In this document: positions 47,908 to 57,406 of the stretch, piece after piece
Layout: each line of letters starts with the position of its first letter
Numbering within the stretch: the first letter of the stretch is position 1
The notes under the pieces: model-generated
The model's database searches: none
What the model was told of the DNA's origin: nothing
What the model saw: only the letters and a program-made list of their open reading frames with translations
Program-made: the position numbers and the translations under genes
From: Actinomycetes bacterium
GTDB taxonomy: Bacteria > Actinomycetota > Actinomycetes > Actinomycetales > Microbacteriaceae
Length of the DNA: 63,278 nucleotides
NCBI GenBank assembly: GCA_023428065.1
Contig: JAEYZI010000096.1
Location: forward strand, 1-63,278
Direction of reading: 5' to 3'

Positions 47908-48924
47908 GTGCCCGAACTCCTGCTGATCTCCGCCGTCGCGTGCGCCGTCATGACGGCCGCGCTCGTCGGCATGCTGCGCCCCCCGCGCGCGGTCGCGACG
48001 ATCGTGCGATGCCTCGTCGTCGTCGCCGTGGCGTCCGCGGTCGTCGTCGCGGTCGGAGCCTTCACCGGCGCCGAATCCGTGTCGTTCCTGCTCGCGTCCG
48101 CCTTCGCCACGGCACCGGTCGCGGTGCTCCTCGACGGCGCAGCAGAGGAGGCCGCACCCGGGCGACCGGCCGTCGCGTGGGTGCTCGCGCTCGTGTGGGC
48201 CGCGGTCGTCTTCCCGGTCGCGGCGCTTGCCCCGCCGCTCGTGTTCGCGAGCTGCGGAAGCGAGTGCCGGGTGGAGGACTTCGGGGGTGGCCTGGCTCTT
48301 CTCGTGTCGTCCGCGGCGTCCGTGCTGCTCGCGTGGCGCGCCCCGGCATCCGGAGGACGCGAGGGGTGGCGCGGGTTCGCGCTCGGCGCGCTCGTGGTGT
48401 GGCTCGCAGCTGCGCTGTGGCTCGCGAGCCTCGAGGGCGTCGTCGACGACTACACGCCCCGCATCCTGTTCGCGGCCGTCGTGGCGCCCGCCGGGGGCGC
48501 AGCAGGCTGGTTGCTCGTCGACGTGCTGACCCGCTCGACGCGGCACCCCGTGCGCTCCGCAGCCGACGGCCTCATCGCGGGGCTCGTGGCGATCGTCCCC
48601 GGCGCTGCGGGGATGTCGTTCCCGTGGTCCCTCGCGGTCGGCGCTCTCGCGGGGGCGGCGGCCTGTCTCGTCTACGGATCGCGGAGGCTGTCGTCAGGAG
48701 GCCGTGCGGGCCACTGGGCGCTCGTCGTGCTCACCTCCACGGCGATCGGCTATCTCGCCCCGGCCGTGTCCGGCGACACCGTCGGATTCGTGTTCTCGGG
48801 GCGCATCACCGCGCTCTTCCCGCCCGTCGCGGCGTTCGCGGCCGTCGCGGCGCTCGGGCTCGCGGCGAGCGTCCCAGCCTGGCTCCTCGCGCGCCGCAGC
48901 CGACGCGTGCGTATCGCGGACTGA
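47908..48924 (+). CDS. Degenerate Amt-like membrane protein
   Basis: A 338-residue hydrophobic protein with about ten spans. Two stretches align with ammonium transporters: DFGGGLALL (from residue 124) with DYAGGTAVH of the neighbour, and SAADGLIAGLVAIVPGAAGM with GAGSGAVAGLVAITPSCANL. Leu132 stands where the first pore His should be; the second may survive as H269 in AGHWALVV. The protein is about 70 residues shorter than AmtB. GTG 47908 is the best start; the N-terminus fits a membrane protein and not a signal peptide. Position after amtB suggests a partner or regulator of AmtB, or a channel for something else. No published function is known to me. Confidence 0.75.
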   Translation: MPELLLISAVACAVMTAALVGMLRPPRAVATIVRCLVVVAVASAVVVAVGAFTGAESVSFLLASAFATAPVAVLLDGAAEEAAPGRPAVAWVLALVWAAVVFPVAALAPPLVFASCGSECRVEDFGGGLALLVSSAASVLLAWRAPASGGREGWRGFALGALVVWLAAALWLASLEGVVDDYTPRILFAAVVAPAGGAAGWLLVDVLTRSTRHPVRSAADGLIAGLVAIVPGAAGMSFPWSLAVGALAGAAACLVYGSRRLSSGGRAGHWALVVLTSTAIGYLAPAVSGDTVGFVFSGRITALFPPVAAFAAVAALGLAASVPAWLLARRSRRVRIAD

Positions 48925-48934
48925 GGGAGGCGCG

Positions 48935-48960
48935 AAAAAACCCCCGGCGGGCCGGGGGTT
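48935..48960 (-). terminator. Intrinsic terminator for the minus-strand tRNA-Val
   Basis: AACCCCCGG pairs with CCGGGGGTT (9 bp, 4-base loop, 48939-48960). Read on the minus strand it is followed by six T (48935-48940), a textbook terminator. It lies just after the tRNA-Val(CAC) 3' end and could also stop the plus-strand Amt-like transcript. Confidence 0.85.
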
Positions 48961-48962
48961 CC

Positions 48963-49038
48963 TGGTGGGCGATACCAGACTCGAACTGATGACCTCTTCC
49001 GTGTGAAGGAAGCGCGCTACCAACTGCGCCAATCGCCC
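48963..49038 (-). tRNA. tRNA-Val (anticodon CAC)
   Basis: Cloverleaf with a 7-bp GGGCGAT/ATCGCCC acceptor stem, CACA-type anticodon loop (CTTCCTTCACACGGAAG), GTTCGAGTC T-loop, and encoded CCA. It reads GUG codons. Confidence 0.95.
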
Positions 49039-49115
49039 GCGACGACCATCCTGCCATATCCGGACGGCGTCATCGGCACGGGAGAGGTGCTCGCGTCATC
49101 TGGGCGCGTCCGGTT

Positions 49116-49143
49116 TTGACCTCGCGCCGGGATCGGCTACAGT
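49116..49143 (+). promoter_or_regulatory. SigA promoter for the tRNA-Gly/Cys/Val cluster
   Basis: TTGACC (49116-49121), 16-base spacer, TACAGT (49138-49143). About 30 bases further on the tRNA-Gly begins. This is the clearest -35/-10 pair seen in the window. Confidence 0.7.
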
Positions 49144-49172
49144 CGAAACGCACACCGGGAACGGTGAGCAAC

Positions 49173-49245
49173 GCGGATGTAGCGCAGTTGGTAGCGCATC
49201 ACCTTGCCAAGGTGAGGGTCGCGAGTTCGAGTCTCGTCATCCGCT
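49173..49245 (+). tRNA. tRNA-Gly (anticodon GCC)
   Basis: Acceptor GCGGATG/CATCCGC, anticodon stem-loop CACCTTGCCAAGGTG, T-loop GTTCGAGTC. CCA is not encoded. Confidence 0.95.
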
Positions 49246-49300
49246 CGAGTTAGGAGTCTCACGGTCCGCAGCACTCACCAGGTGCGCTGACCGCACACCT

Positions 49301-49371
49301 GGTGGCGTGGCCGAGAGGCGAGGCAGCGGCCTGCAAAGCCGTATACACGGGTTCGAATCCCGTCGCCACCT
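49301..49371 (+). tRNA. tRNA-Cys (anticodon GCA)
   Basis: Acceptor GGTGGCG/CGCCACC, anticodon stem-loop CGGCCTGCAAAGCCG, T-loop GTTCGAATC. CCA is not encoded. Confidence 0.95.
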
Positions 49372-49405
49372 CACTCACCGAAACCGAAGCGCGAGCCTCG
49401 GAGAC

Positions 49406-49480
49406 GGGCGATTGGCGCAGCGGTAGCGCGCTTCCCTGACACGGAAGAGGTCACTGGTTCGATCCCAGTATCGCCCACCA
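49406..49480 (+). tRNA. tRNA-Val (anticodon GAC)
   Basis: Acceptor GGGCGAT/ATCGCCC, anticodon loop CTTCCCTGACACGGAAG, encoded CCA. Nearly the same sequence as the minus-strand tRNA-Val(CAC) about 370 bases away, so the two form a long inverted repeat. Confidence 0.95.
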
Positions 49481-49560
49481 CCACTTCTCGACTCCCTCCC
49501 GTCCAGGACGCGCCGTCGACGGTCGCGGCCCGCGGGCCGACCCTGACGCACCATGAGGGC

Positions 49561-51750
49561 ATGTCCGTCGCGGCCGACCCTCGCGAGAGCGTCGAGGCCG
49601 CCCCGTGGTCGGCGGCGGACGGGTTCCGGGCGCCCTACCGCCCCGAGCTCGAAGGACTGCGCGCCGTCGCGATCCTCCTCGTCGCGGCATCGCACCTGTG
49701 GTGGGGGCGCATCTCGGGCGGCATCGACGTGTTCCTCGTCGTGTCCGGCTACCTCATCACGGTGACCCTCGTCATCCGCTGGGTGCGCACGGGGTCGGTC
49801 GCACCCGCCCGCTATCTCCGCAGCCTCGCCGCCCGACTCATCCCGGCCGCCCTGCTCGTGCTCGGCACGATCGCCGTCGTCAGCTGGCTCGTGCTCGCCG
49901 AGACGCGTCCGTCGCTCGCCTCCGACGTGCTGCGCTCCACCGGATGGGCCGCGCTCTTCGGGCAGAACTGGTACCTCGCGATCGCGACGGACGGCTACCT
50001 GTCGGCCGACCGGCTCCTCAACCCCGCGGAGCACTTCTGGGCGCTCTCGATGCAGGTGCAGTTCTACCTCGTCTGGCTCGCGCTCGTCGCGCTGCTCGCG
50101 CTCGGCCTCCGCCGCGGCGGCAGCCCCGCTCGACGCCTGCGGATGGCGACGACGGCGATCGCCGCGGTGACGCTCGCATCGTGGGCGTGGAGCGTCGTCA
50201 CGACCCTGCGCGATCAGCCGCTCGCCTACCTCGACACCTCCGCGCGGATCTGGGAGTTCGGCGTCGGCGGTCTGCTCGCGCTGCTCGGCGCGCGCCTCGT
50301 GCCCCGGCCGTTCTGGGGCGCGGTGCTCGGATGGGTGGGCCTCGCGATGGTGATCGGGCTCGGCTTCCTCGGCGACTTCGACCCCTGGTTCCCGGGCATC
50401 GCTTCGGTGTGGCCCGTCGTCGGCACGGCGCTCGTGCTCGTCGGCGCCAACTCCGCGACGCGGCTCGGCGCGCACCGACTCCTCGGATCCCGGCCGGCGG
50501 TCTGGCTCGGAGGACTCGCCTTCGGCCTCTACCTCTGGCACTGGCCGGTGATCTCGGCGCTCGCGATCCTGCAGAATCGCCGCAGCTTCACGGCGGTTGA
50601 GGGGATCACGATCGTGCTCGCCGCGCTCATCGCCGCCTGGGTCATGAAACAGGTGCTCGAGCAGCCCTGGCAGCGGTGGGGGAGACGCGTCCCCTGGGCG
50701 GCGGTCGCCGCCGCCGTTCTCGTCGCCGCCCTCGGCGCGGGAACGCTCACCGCCTCGGCCTCGGTGGCTCCCGCCGTCGCCGCGGGGCCGTCGCTCCCCG
50801 CACCGGTCATCGCGGCGCCCGCGTCGGATGCGGGCACGGGAGGACGCGTGCCGGGCGGCATCGAGCCGGTCGACGGGCCCGAGGTGTTCCCCGACGCCGA
50901 GACGCTCCACGCCGCGATCACCGCATCCGCGGCATGGACCTCGCTCCCGCCCGACATGCTCGCGGCCGCCGACGGCCAGGAGACCGCCTACGGGGCGGAG
51001 ACGTGCGTCCACGAACTCGCCTGGGAACGGCTGTGCGAGGTGGGCGACCCCTCCGCGCCGTATACCGCCGTCATCGTCGGGGACTCCGTCGCGGCGAGCT
51101 GGGTCACAGCGCTCACGGGGGCTCTCGGCCCGTCCTGGCGCGTTCGGCTCGCGACAGAGGGCGCGTGCGCGGTCGCCGACGCGCCCGCCTACTTCGACGG
51201 GCGCGCCGATCCCGCATGGGCCGAGACCTGCCGCGGCATTCGCGACTCGCTGCTCGCCGGGATCCGGTCGAGCAGACCCGACCTCGTCGTGCTCACGAGC
51301 TCCTCGCGCACGCTCGGGCGTCTCATCAGCGGCGCGAGCGGCGAGGCGGCCCGCGACGAGTGGCGTGCGGGCATGGACGCGACGCTCGCGAAGCTGCGCC
51401 CCGTCGCCCCGGCCGTCGTCGTGGTCGCACCGCCGCCCCTCGGCGTCGCGAGCTGCGGGAGCGCCGACTTCGAGCCAGGCGGGTCGCGCTGCCGGCAGGC
51501 GATCACCGAGAACTGGCGGATCCAGTCATTCGCGGAGCGGGCCGCGGCGGCGGATGCGGGGGTCGCCTACATCGACACACGCGACTGGTTCTGCACCGCG
51601 GCGAGCGTGTGCCCGTGGGCCGCCGACGGCACGGTGCTGCGCCGCGACACCCACCACCTCTCGAAGGAGTCGTCGGGGCGCCTCGCCGCGGTCGTACGCA
51701 CCGCATTGGCCGAGGCGATCCCGGAGCTCCCCGTCATCAGCCGCGGGTGA
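49561..51750 (+). CDS. OafA-type acyltransferase with SGNH hydrolase domain
   Basis: A 729-residue membrane acyltransferase, probably O-acetylating a cell-surface glycan. The N-terminal acyltransferase-3 domain (about 25-400, ten or so spans) opens with RPELEGLRAVAILLVAASHLW, whose His is the catalytic residue of the family, followed by FLVVSGYLI. An Ala/Pro linker leads to a periplasm-side SGNH domain with S509 in GDSVAASW and D696/H698-H699 in DTHHLS. Two-domain proteins like this are common near surface-polysaccharide genes, but no others are adjacent here. Confidence 0.9.
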   Translation: MSVAADPRESVEAAPWSAADGFRAPYRPELEGLRAVAILLVAASHLWWGRISGGIDVFLVVSGYLITVTLVIRWVRTGSVAPARYLRSLAARLIPAALLVLGTIAVVSWLVLAETRPSLASDVLRSTGWAALFGQNWYLAIATDGYLSADRLLNPAEHFWALSMQVQFYLVWLALVALLALGLRRGGSPARRLRMATTAIAAVTLASWAWSVVTTLRDQPLAYLDTSARIWEFGVGGLLALLGARLVPRPFWGAVLGWVGLAMVIGLGFLGDFDPWFPGIASVWPVVGTALVLVGANSATRLGAHRLLGSRPAVWLGGLAFGLYLWHWPVISALAILQNRRSFTAVEGITIVLAALIAAWVMKQVLEQPWQRWGRRVPWAAVAAAVLVAALGAGTLTASASVAPAVAAGPSLPAPVIAAPASDAGTGGRVPGGIEPVDGPEVFPDAETLHAAITASAAWTSLPPDMLAAADGQETAYGAETCVHELAWERLCEVGDPSAPYTAVIVGDSVAASWVTALTGALGPSWRVRLATEGACAVADAPAYFDGRADPAWAETCRGIRDSLLAGIRSSRPDLVVLTSSSRTLGRLISGASGEAARDEWRAGMDATLAKLRPVAPAVVVVAPPPLGVASCGSADFEPGGSRCRQAITENWRIQSFAERAAAADAGVAYIDTRDWFCTAASVCPWAADGTVLRRDTHHLSKESSGRLAAVVRTALAEAIPELPVISRG

Positions 51751-51782
51751 CGACGACGGCGTCCCGGCCCGCGCCCCGCCAC

Positions 51783-51788
51783 TAAAGT
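51783..51788 (+). promoter_or_regulatory. -10 element of a leaderless thrS promoter
   Basis: TAAAGT, seven bases before the ATG of thrS. A G-rich stretch in between could also act as a weak ribosome binding site. Confidence 0.4.
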
Positions 51789-51795
51789 TGGGGGA

Positions 51796-53751
51796 ATGAG
51801 CGCGCAGACCGGTTTCGACCTGTTCCCCGACCGCGCCGTCATCGCGATCCGCGTGAACGGCGTCCTGATGGACAAGGCGACGACGGTCACCGAGACGGAT
51901 GTCGTGGAGCCGGTCGAGGTCGACTCGCCCGACGGCCTCGACATCCTGCGGCACTCGACGGCCCACGTCATGGCCCAGGCCGTGCAGCGCATCAACCCGG
52001 AGGCCAAGCTCGGCATCGGGCCGCCCGTGCAGGACGGGTTCTACTACGACTTCGACGTCGCGGAGCACTTCACCCCCGACGACCTCGCGGCCATCTCGAA
52101 GGAGATGGACCGCATCATCCGCTCGGGCCAGCGCTTCGTGCGCCGCGTCGTGACCGAGGACGAGGCGCGCGTCGAGCTCGCGGGCGAGCCCTACAAGCTC
52201 GAGCTCATCGGCCTCAAGGGCGGCGCCGACGCGGGCAAGGACGGCGAGAGCGTCGAGGTCGGCGGCGCCGAGCTCACGATCTACGACAACGTCGACCGTG
52301 ACGGCCACGTCGCGTGGAAGGACCTGTGCCGCGGTCCCCACGTGCCGAACACCGGAGCCCTCGGCGCCTACAAGCTCACGCGCCTCGCCGCCGCGTACTG
52401 GCGGGGCTCCGAGAAGAACCCGCAGCTGCAGCGCATCTACGGCACCACCTGGCCCGACAAGGCCGCCCTCAAGGCCCACCTCGAGCGCCTCGAGGAGGCC
52501 GCGAAGCGCGACCACCGCAAGCTCGGCAAGGAGCTCGACCTGTTCTCCTTCCCCGACGAGATCGGATCGGGCCTCTCGGTCTGGCACCCGCGCGGCGGCG
52601 TCGTGCGCATGGAGATGGAGCAGCACGCCCGACGCAGGCACGTCGAGGCCGGCTACACCTACGTCTACACGCCGCACATCGCGAAGGAGGATCTCTTCCT
52701 CCAGTCGAACCACCTCGTGACCTACAAGGAGGGGATGTTTCCCCCGATCGTCATGGACGAGGAGCGCGACGCCGACGGCGTGCTGACGAAGCAGGGCCAC
52801 GACTACTACCTGAAGCCCATGAACTGCCCGATGCACATCCTCATCTACAAGGAGCGCGCGCGCAGCTACCGCGACCTGCCCATGCGGCTCGCCGAGAACG
52901 GCACCGTCTACCGCAACGAGCTCTCGGGTGCCCTGCACGGCCTCACGCGCGTGCGCGGCTTCACCCAGGACGACTCGCACCTGTTCGTCACGCCCGAGCA
53001 GCTCGAGGAGGAGGCCACCAAGGTCCTCGAGTTCGTCATCTCGATGCTGCGCGACTTCGGCCTCGACGACTTCGAACTCGAGCTCTCGATGCGCGACGAC
53101 GAGAAGGACAAGTGGATCGGCTCGGACGAGTTCTGGGAGTACTCGACAAACGCGCTCCGCAACGTCGCGCGGGCATCCGGGCTCAAGCTCACCGAGATGC
53201 CCGGCGAGGCCGCCTTCTACGGCCCCAAGATCGACCTCAAGACGCGCGACGCGATCGGCCGCACGTGGCAGCTGTCGACCGTGCAGGTCGACCCGAACCT
53301 GCCGGAGCGCTTCGAGCTCGAGTACACCGACCGCGACGGCCAGAAGAAGCGCCCGATCATGATCCACCGCGCCCTCTTCGGCTCGATCGAGCGGTTCTTC
53401 GCGATCCTGCTCGAGCACTACGCGGGGGCGTTCCCGGTGTGGCTCTCGCCCGTCCAGGTCGTCGGCGTGCCCGTCGCCGACGAGTTCGCGGACTACCTCG
53501 GCGGCATCATCGACCGGCTGCGTGCCGAGGGGGTGCGCGCCGAGCTCGACGCGAGCGACGAGCGCATGCAGAAGAAGATCCGCACGCACACGCTCATGAA
53601 GGTGCCCTTCCAGCTCATCGCGGGAGGGCAGGATCGCGACGCCGGCACGGTGAGCTTCCGCTTCCGCGACGGGCGCCAGGAGAACGGCGTGCCGATCGAC
53701 GAGGCGGTGCGCCGCATCCACGAGGCGATCGACACGCACGCGCAGGTCTGA
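51796..53751 (+). CDS. thrS: Threonyl-tRNA synthetase
   Basis: Class II aminoacyl-tRNA synthetase charging tRNA-Thr. The protein has 651 residues. It has a short TGS-like N-terminus, the editing domain with LRHSTAHVMAQAV and the HxxxH-type site, the class II motif 2 region YRNELSGALHGLTRVRGFTQDDSH, the zinc-binding Cys in KPMNCPMH, motif 3 with HRALFGSIERFF, and a C-terminal anticodon-binding domain. In many actinobacteria a HIT gene follows directly; here a protease gene lies between. Confidence 0.97.
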   Translation: MSAQTGFDLFPDRAVIAIRVNGVLMDKATTVTETDVVEPVEVDSPDGLDILRHSTAHVMAQAVQRINPEAKLGIGPPVQDGFYYDFDVAEHFTPDDLAAISKEMDRIIRSGQRFVRRVVTEDEARVELAGEPYKLELIGLKGGADAGKDGESVEVGGAELTIYDNVDRDGHVAWKDLCRGPHVPNTGALGAYKLTRLAAAYWRGSEKNPQLQRIYGTTWPDKAALKAHLERLEEAAKRDHRKLGKELDLFSFPDEIGSGLSVWHPRGGVVRMEMEQHARRRHVEAGYTYVYTPHIAKEDLFLQSNHLVTYKEGMFPPIVMDEERDADGVLTKQGHDYYLKPMNCPMHILIYKERARSYRDLPMRLAENGTVYRNELSGALHGLTRVRGFTQDDSHLFVTPEQLEEEATKVLEFVISMLRDFGLDDFELELSMRDDEKDKWIGSDEFWEYSTNALRNVARASGLKLTEMPGEAAFYGPKIDLKTRDAIGRTWQLSTVQVDPNLPERFELEYTDRDGQKKRPIMIHRALFGSIERFFAILLEHYAGAFPVWLSPVQVVGVPVADEFADYLGGIIDRLRAEGVRAELDASDERMQKKIRTHTLMKVPFQLIAGGQDRDAGTVSFRFRDGRQENGVPIDEAVRRIHEAIDTHAQV

Positions 53752-53934
53752 GCGCCGATCGCGCGATAGCGCAATGATCGTGCGGAGCCACGCACGGAAC
53801 GTGCGCGATCCGCTCTAGCGCCGCCGCGCGACGGGCCGGTACGGTACCCATCAGGCGTCTCCCAGACAGGGGGGTCTACCCGCGAACGGGGGCAGGCGCC
53901 GGGCACCGCACCACCATCCCGCGGAAGGGAAGCT

Positions 53935-56900
53935 ATGCGCTCTCGTCGATCTGTCCTCGTGTCCGTCTGCGCCGCATCGGCGCTCGTGCTGGGGGCGGTC
54001 GCCGCACCCGCGTATGCAGCCGACCCGGGTTCCGGGTTCACGGCGGCGACCGCCGCTCCGGAGGGTCCGCCCGAGGATGGCGCCCGCACGAAGTCGGGTC
54101 AGCTCGCGGAGAGCGATCCGGAGCTGCTCGCGCGTTCGGATGCGGCAGTCGTCCCCGTCATGGTCAAGGTCGACGTCGACCCGGTCGCCTCCTACACGGG
54201 CGACCTCGACGGCTTCCCTGCGACGAGCCCCGAGGTCACCGGCAAGGAGCTCTCGCTCTCCGACCCCGCGGTCGCGAGGTATCTCGACCACGTGAAGAGC
54301 GTGCTCGCCGACACCGCCGCGGCCATCACCCAGGCGGTGCCGAGCGCCAAGAGCCTCGAGACCTACGCGGTCGCCTACGGCGGACTCGCCATGACGGTCC
54401 GGGCGCGCGACGCCAAGGCCGTGCTGGGCGTCGAGGGCGTCGCGGCCGTGCAGGACAACGCGCTGCGGCACCTGCCGGCATCCGACACGGGTTCCCTCGC
54501 CGCATCCGCGGCGGCGTCGAGCCAGGCGGGCGCGGCGGTCGCCGCGGCGGCGACGCTCGACAACGACGCGAGCACGTTCATCGGCGCGGACGCCGTGTGG
54601 CCCTCGCTCGGCGGCCGCGACAAGGCGGGCGTCGGCGTCATCGTCGGCGTCATCGACTCGGGCATCTGGCCCGAGCATCCGATGCTCGTCGACAACGGCA
54701 TCCCGAAGCCCGCTGGCGGACCCTGGGCGTGCGACTTCGGCGACGGGGGCGACCCCGCCTTCACGTGCAACGACAAGCTCGTGGGCGCCTACGCGTTCCT
54801 CGACACCTACGCGGCGCTCAACGAGATCGGCACGGAGGACTTCTGCTCGGCGGGCGAGTGCTCGGCGCGCGACTCCGACGGCCACGGCACGCACACCGCG
54901 ACGACGGCCGCTGGATCCTACGTGTCGAGCGCGCCGATCTTCGGAGTCGACCGGGGCCCCGTGAGCGGCATCGCGCCGGGAGCCTCGATCATCGCCTACC
55001 GGGCGCTCGGCCCGGGCGGCGGCTACACCTCCGACCTGCTGGCGGCCGTGCAGCAGGCGATCGTCGACGGGGTCGACGTCATCAACTACTCGATCAGCGG
55101 TTCGGCGTCGGTCTACTCGGATGCCGTCGAGCTCGCGTTCCTCGACGCGTACGCGGCGGGGGTCGCGGTGAACGCCTCCGCGGGCAACGACGGCCCGGGG
55201 GCCTCGACCGCCAACCACGCGGGACCGTGGGTCACGACCGTCGCGGCCTCGACGTTCGACCGGCAGTTCGCGTCGACGCTCACGCTCACCTCGAGCGACG
55301 GCGCGACCTTCTCCAAGTCGGGCTCGACCCTCACGCAGGGTGTGACCGACGCTCCCGTCGTGCTCCCGACCGCCGTCCCCGGCTACACGGGAGGCGCGCG
55401 CTGCCTCACCCCGTTCGCCGACGGCTCCGTCGACGGTCTCGTCGTCGTGTGCGAGCGCGGCGAGAACGGGCGCGTGGAGAAGGGCTACAACGCGTCCCTG
55501 GGCGGCGCCGTGGGCATGATCCTCTACAACCCGACCGCGAGCGACGTGGAGACCGACAACCACTTCCTCCCGGCCATCCACCTCGAGGGTCCCAACGACG
55601 AGCTCCTCGCCTTCCTCGGGGCGCACCCCGACATCACGGCGACGTGGGCCGAGGGCCAGTCCGCACCCGCCCAGGGCGACGTCATGGCGGGCTTCAGCTC
55701 GCGCGGGCCGATCGGCGAGTTCCTCAAGCCCGACGTCACGGCGCCCGGCGTGCAGATCCTCGCGGGGCACACGCCCGAGTCGACGGACCTCGCGACGGGG
55801 CCGCAGGGTGAGCTCTTCCAGGCGATCGCGGGCACGTCGATGTCGTCCCCGCACGCGGCAGGCGTCTCGGCGCTCGTCATCGCGGCGCACCCCGACTGGA
55901 CGCCGGGCCAGGTGAAGTCGGCGCTCATGACGTCGTCGGTGCAGAGCGTCGTGAACGCCGACGGGAGCCCCGCGGGCGTCTTCGATCGCGGGGCGGGCAG
56001 CATCCGCGCCGACCGCGCCGTCGCACCCGTGCTCACGATCAGCGAGACGGCGGCCGACTTCGCGGCGAGCGCTGCGGACCCGCTCCACCGGCACGACCTC
56101 AACATCCCGAGCGTGCTCGTCGACCCGCTGCCGGGTGCCGCGGTCGTCACGCGCACCGTCAAGAACGTGACCGGCAAGGCGCAGACCTTCAGCGTGAGCG
56201 CCTCGATCGCGAACGGGGTGCAGGCGTACATCAGCCCCTCCTCGTTCACGCTCGCCGCGGGCGCCACGAAGAAGCTCACGATCGTGCTGAGCGGGATCGG
56301 CGCCGCGGACGGATGGCACGAGGGGCAGATCACGCTCACGCCGCGCAAGGGCGGCAACGTCGTCGTCGTCCCCGTCGCGGTCAACGTCGGAGAGGCGTCG
56401 CTCTCGCTCGCCCAGTCGTGCGAGCCGACCGAGATCCGGGCGGGCAAGACCTCGACGTGCACCGTGACCGCCTCGAGCTCGTTGCCGGTCGACGTGCAGG
56501 CCACGATCGACGTCGTCGCGAGCCCGATCCTGCACGTGACGAAGGTGACCGCTCCCGCGAAGAAGCGTGCGCTCGGAGCGACCTGGACGGGCACCCTCGC
56601 GGCCGCTCTGCCGCCGAAGATCGACGCGATCGACGAGGTCGACCCCGCCGACACCGTGAGCGGGGGGTACCTTCCCCTCTCCGCGTTCGGCATCGCGCCC
56701 GTGGCCGGCTTCGGCGACGAGAGCATCGTCAACTTCACCGTGCCGAGCTTCGTGTACGGCGGTGAGGTCTACGACCGGATCGGCGTCGTCTCCAACGGCT
56801 ACGTCGTGATCGGCGGCGGCACGGCGGGCGACGTCGAGTACGAGCCGCCGGCCTCGTTCCCCGACCCGGCGACGCCGAACAACGTGATCGCACCGTTCTG

Positions 56901-57342
56901 GACCGATCTCAACCCGGCCGACGGGGGAGGCATCCGCGTGGGCACCCTCACGGACGACGGCGGCACGCAGTACCTCGTCGTCGACTGGGAGGACATCCAC
57001 GCGTGGAGCGGCGGCGGCGGGAACTCCTTCCAGGTCTGGATCCAGCTCGGGGCCACCGAGAGCAGCTGGATGACCTACGGGGGCGCCCTCACGCCCGACT
57101 CGGCCTCCGGCTCGCTCACGGGCGCCGAGAACCGAGACGGCACGAGCGGCGTGAGCGTCGCCGACGTCGACACGGATGCCGCGTACGTGCTCCGCACGAG
57201 CCCGCCGACCGCGGGAGGCGTCGTGACCTTCGACTACACCGTCAAGGGCCTGCTGCGCGGAACGTGGTCGACCGCGGCGACGCTGCGGTCGGATGCGATC
57301 GACACCGTGCCGATCGAGGTCACCAAGATCCGCGTCAAGTGA
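53935..57342 (+). CDS. Secreted subtilisin-like serine protease (S8 family) with PA domain
   Basis: A 1135-residue exported protease. Signal peptide at about 1-28 ending APAYA, then an I9-type propeptide. The catalytic domain has D241 (VIDSG), H317 (DGHGTH) and S635 (GTSMSSPHAAG). Inserted between H and S is a protease-associated (PA) domain with VVCERGENGRVEKG. The C-terminal part (about 700-1135) is beta-rich and Thr/Ser/Gly-rich with a fibronectin-like region. No LPxTG or other anchor is seen, so it is likely released. GGAAGGGAAG lies just before the ATG. Confidence 0.92.
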   Translation: MRSRRSVLVSVCAASALVLGAVAAPAYAADPGSGFTAATAAPEGPPEDGARTKSGQLAESDPELLARSDAAVVPVMVKVDVDPVASYTGDLDGFPATSPEVTGKELSLSDPAVARYLDHVKSVLADTAAAITQAVPSAKSLETYAVAYGGLAMTVRARDAKAVLGVEGVAAVQDNALRHLPASDTGSLAASAAASSQAGAAVAAAATLDNDASTFIGADAVWPSLGGRDKAGVGVIVGVIDSGIWPEHPMLVDNGIPKPAGGPWACDFGDGGDPAFTCNDKLVGAYAFLDTYAALNEIGTEDFCSAGECSARDSDGHGTHTATTAAGSYVSSAPIFGVDRGPVSGIAPGASIIAYRALGPGGGYTSDLLAAVQQAIVDGVDVINYSISGSASVYSDAVELAFLDAYAAGVAVNASAGNDGPGASTANHAGPWVTTVAASTFDRQFASTLTLTSSDGATFSKSGSTLTQGVTDAPVVLPTAVPGYTGGARCLTPFADGSVDGLVVVCERGENGRVEKGYNASLGGAVGMILYNPTASDVETDNHFLPAIHLEGPNDELLAFLGAHPDITATWAEGQSAPAQGDVMAGFSSRGPIGEFLKPDVTAPGVQILAGHTPESTDLATGPQGELFQAIAGTSMSSPHAAGVSALVIAAHPDWTPGQVKSALMTSSVQSVVNADGSPAGVFDRGAGSIRADRAVAPVLTISETAADFAASAADPLHRHDLNIPSVLVDPLPGAAVVTRTVKNVTGKAQTFSVSASIANGVQAYISPSSFTLAAGATKKLTIVLSGIGAADGWHEGQITLTPRKGGNVVVVPVAVNVGEASLSLAQSCEPTEIRAGKTSTCTVTASSSLPVDVQATIDVVASPILHVTKVTAPAKKRALGATWTGTLAAALPPKIDAIDEVDPADTVSGGYLPLSAFGIAPVAGFGDESIVNFTVPSFVYGGEVYDRIGVVSNGYVVIGGGTAGDVEYEPPASFPDPATPNNVIAPFWTDLNPADGGGIRVGTLTDDGGTQYLVVDWEDIHAWSGGGGNSFQVWIQLGATESSWMTYGGALTPDSASGSLTGAENRDGTSGVSVADVDTDAAYVLRTSPPTAGGVVTFDYTVKGLLRGTWSTAATLRSDAIDTVPIEVTKIRVK

Positions 57343-57393
57343 CGGTCGCGGATGCCGGGTGCCGCGCGAGCGCACCCGGCATCCGTGCGCGGG

Positions 57394-57399
57394 TAGCCT
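57394..57399 (+). promoter_or_regulatory. -10 element of a leaderless HIT-gene promoter
   Basis: TAGCCT, seven bases before the ATG at 57407. It supports this start and separate transcription from the protease. Confidence 0.5.
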
Positions 57400-57406
57400 G
57401 GCAGCG

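Noticed and set aside
48963..49480. tRNA cluster as an integration site of a mobile island
   Set aside because: No integrase, no duplicated tRNA 3' end used as a direct repeat, and the flanks are housekeeping-like genes.
53851..57375. A 1174-codon minus-strand frame opposite the subtilase
   Set aside because: Same mirror-frame effect; the plus strand has a signal peptide and the full catalytic triad.
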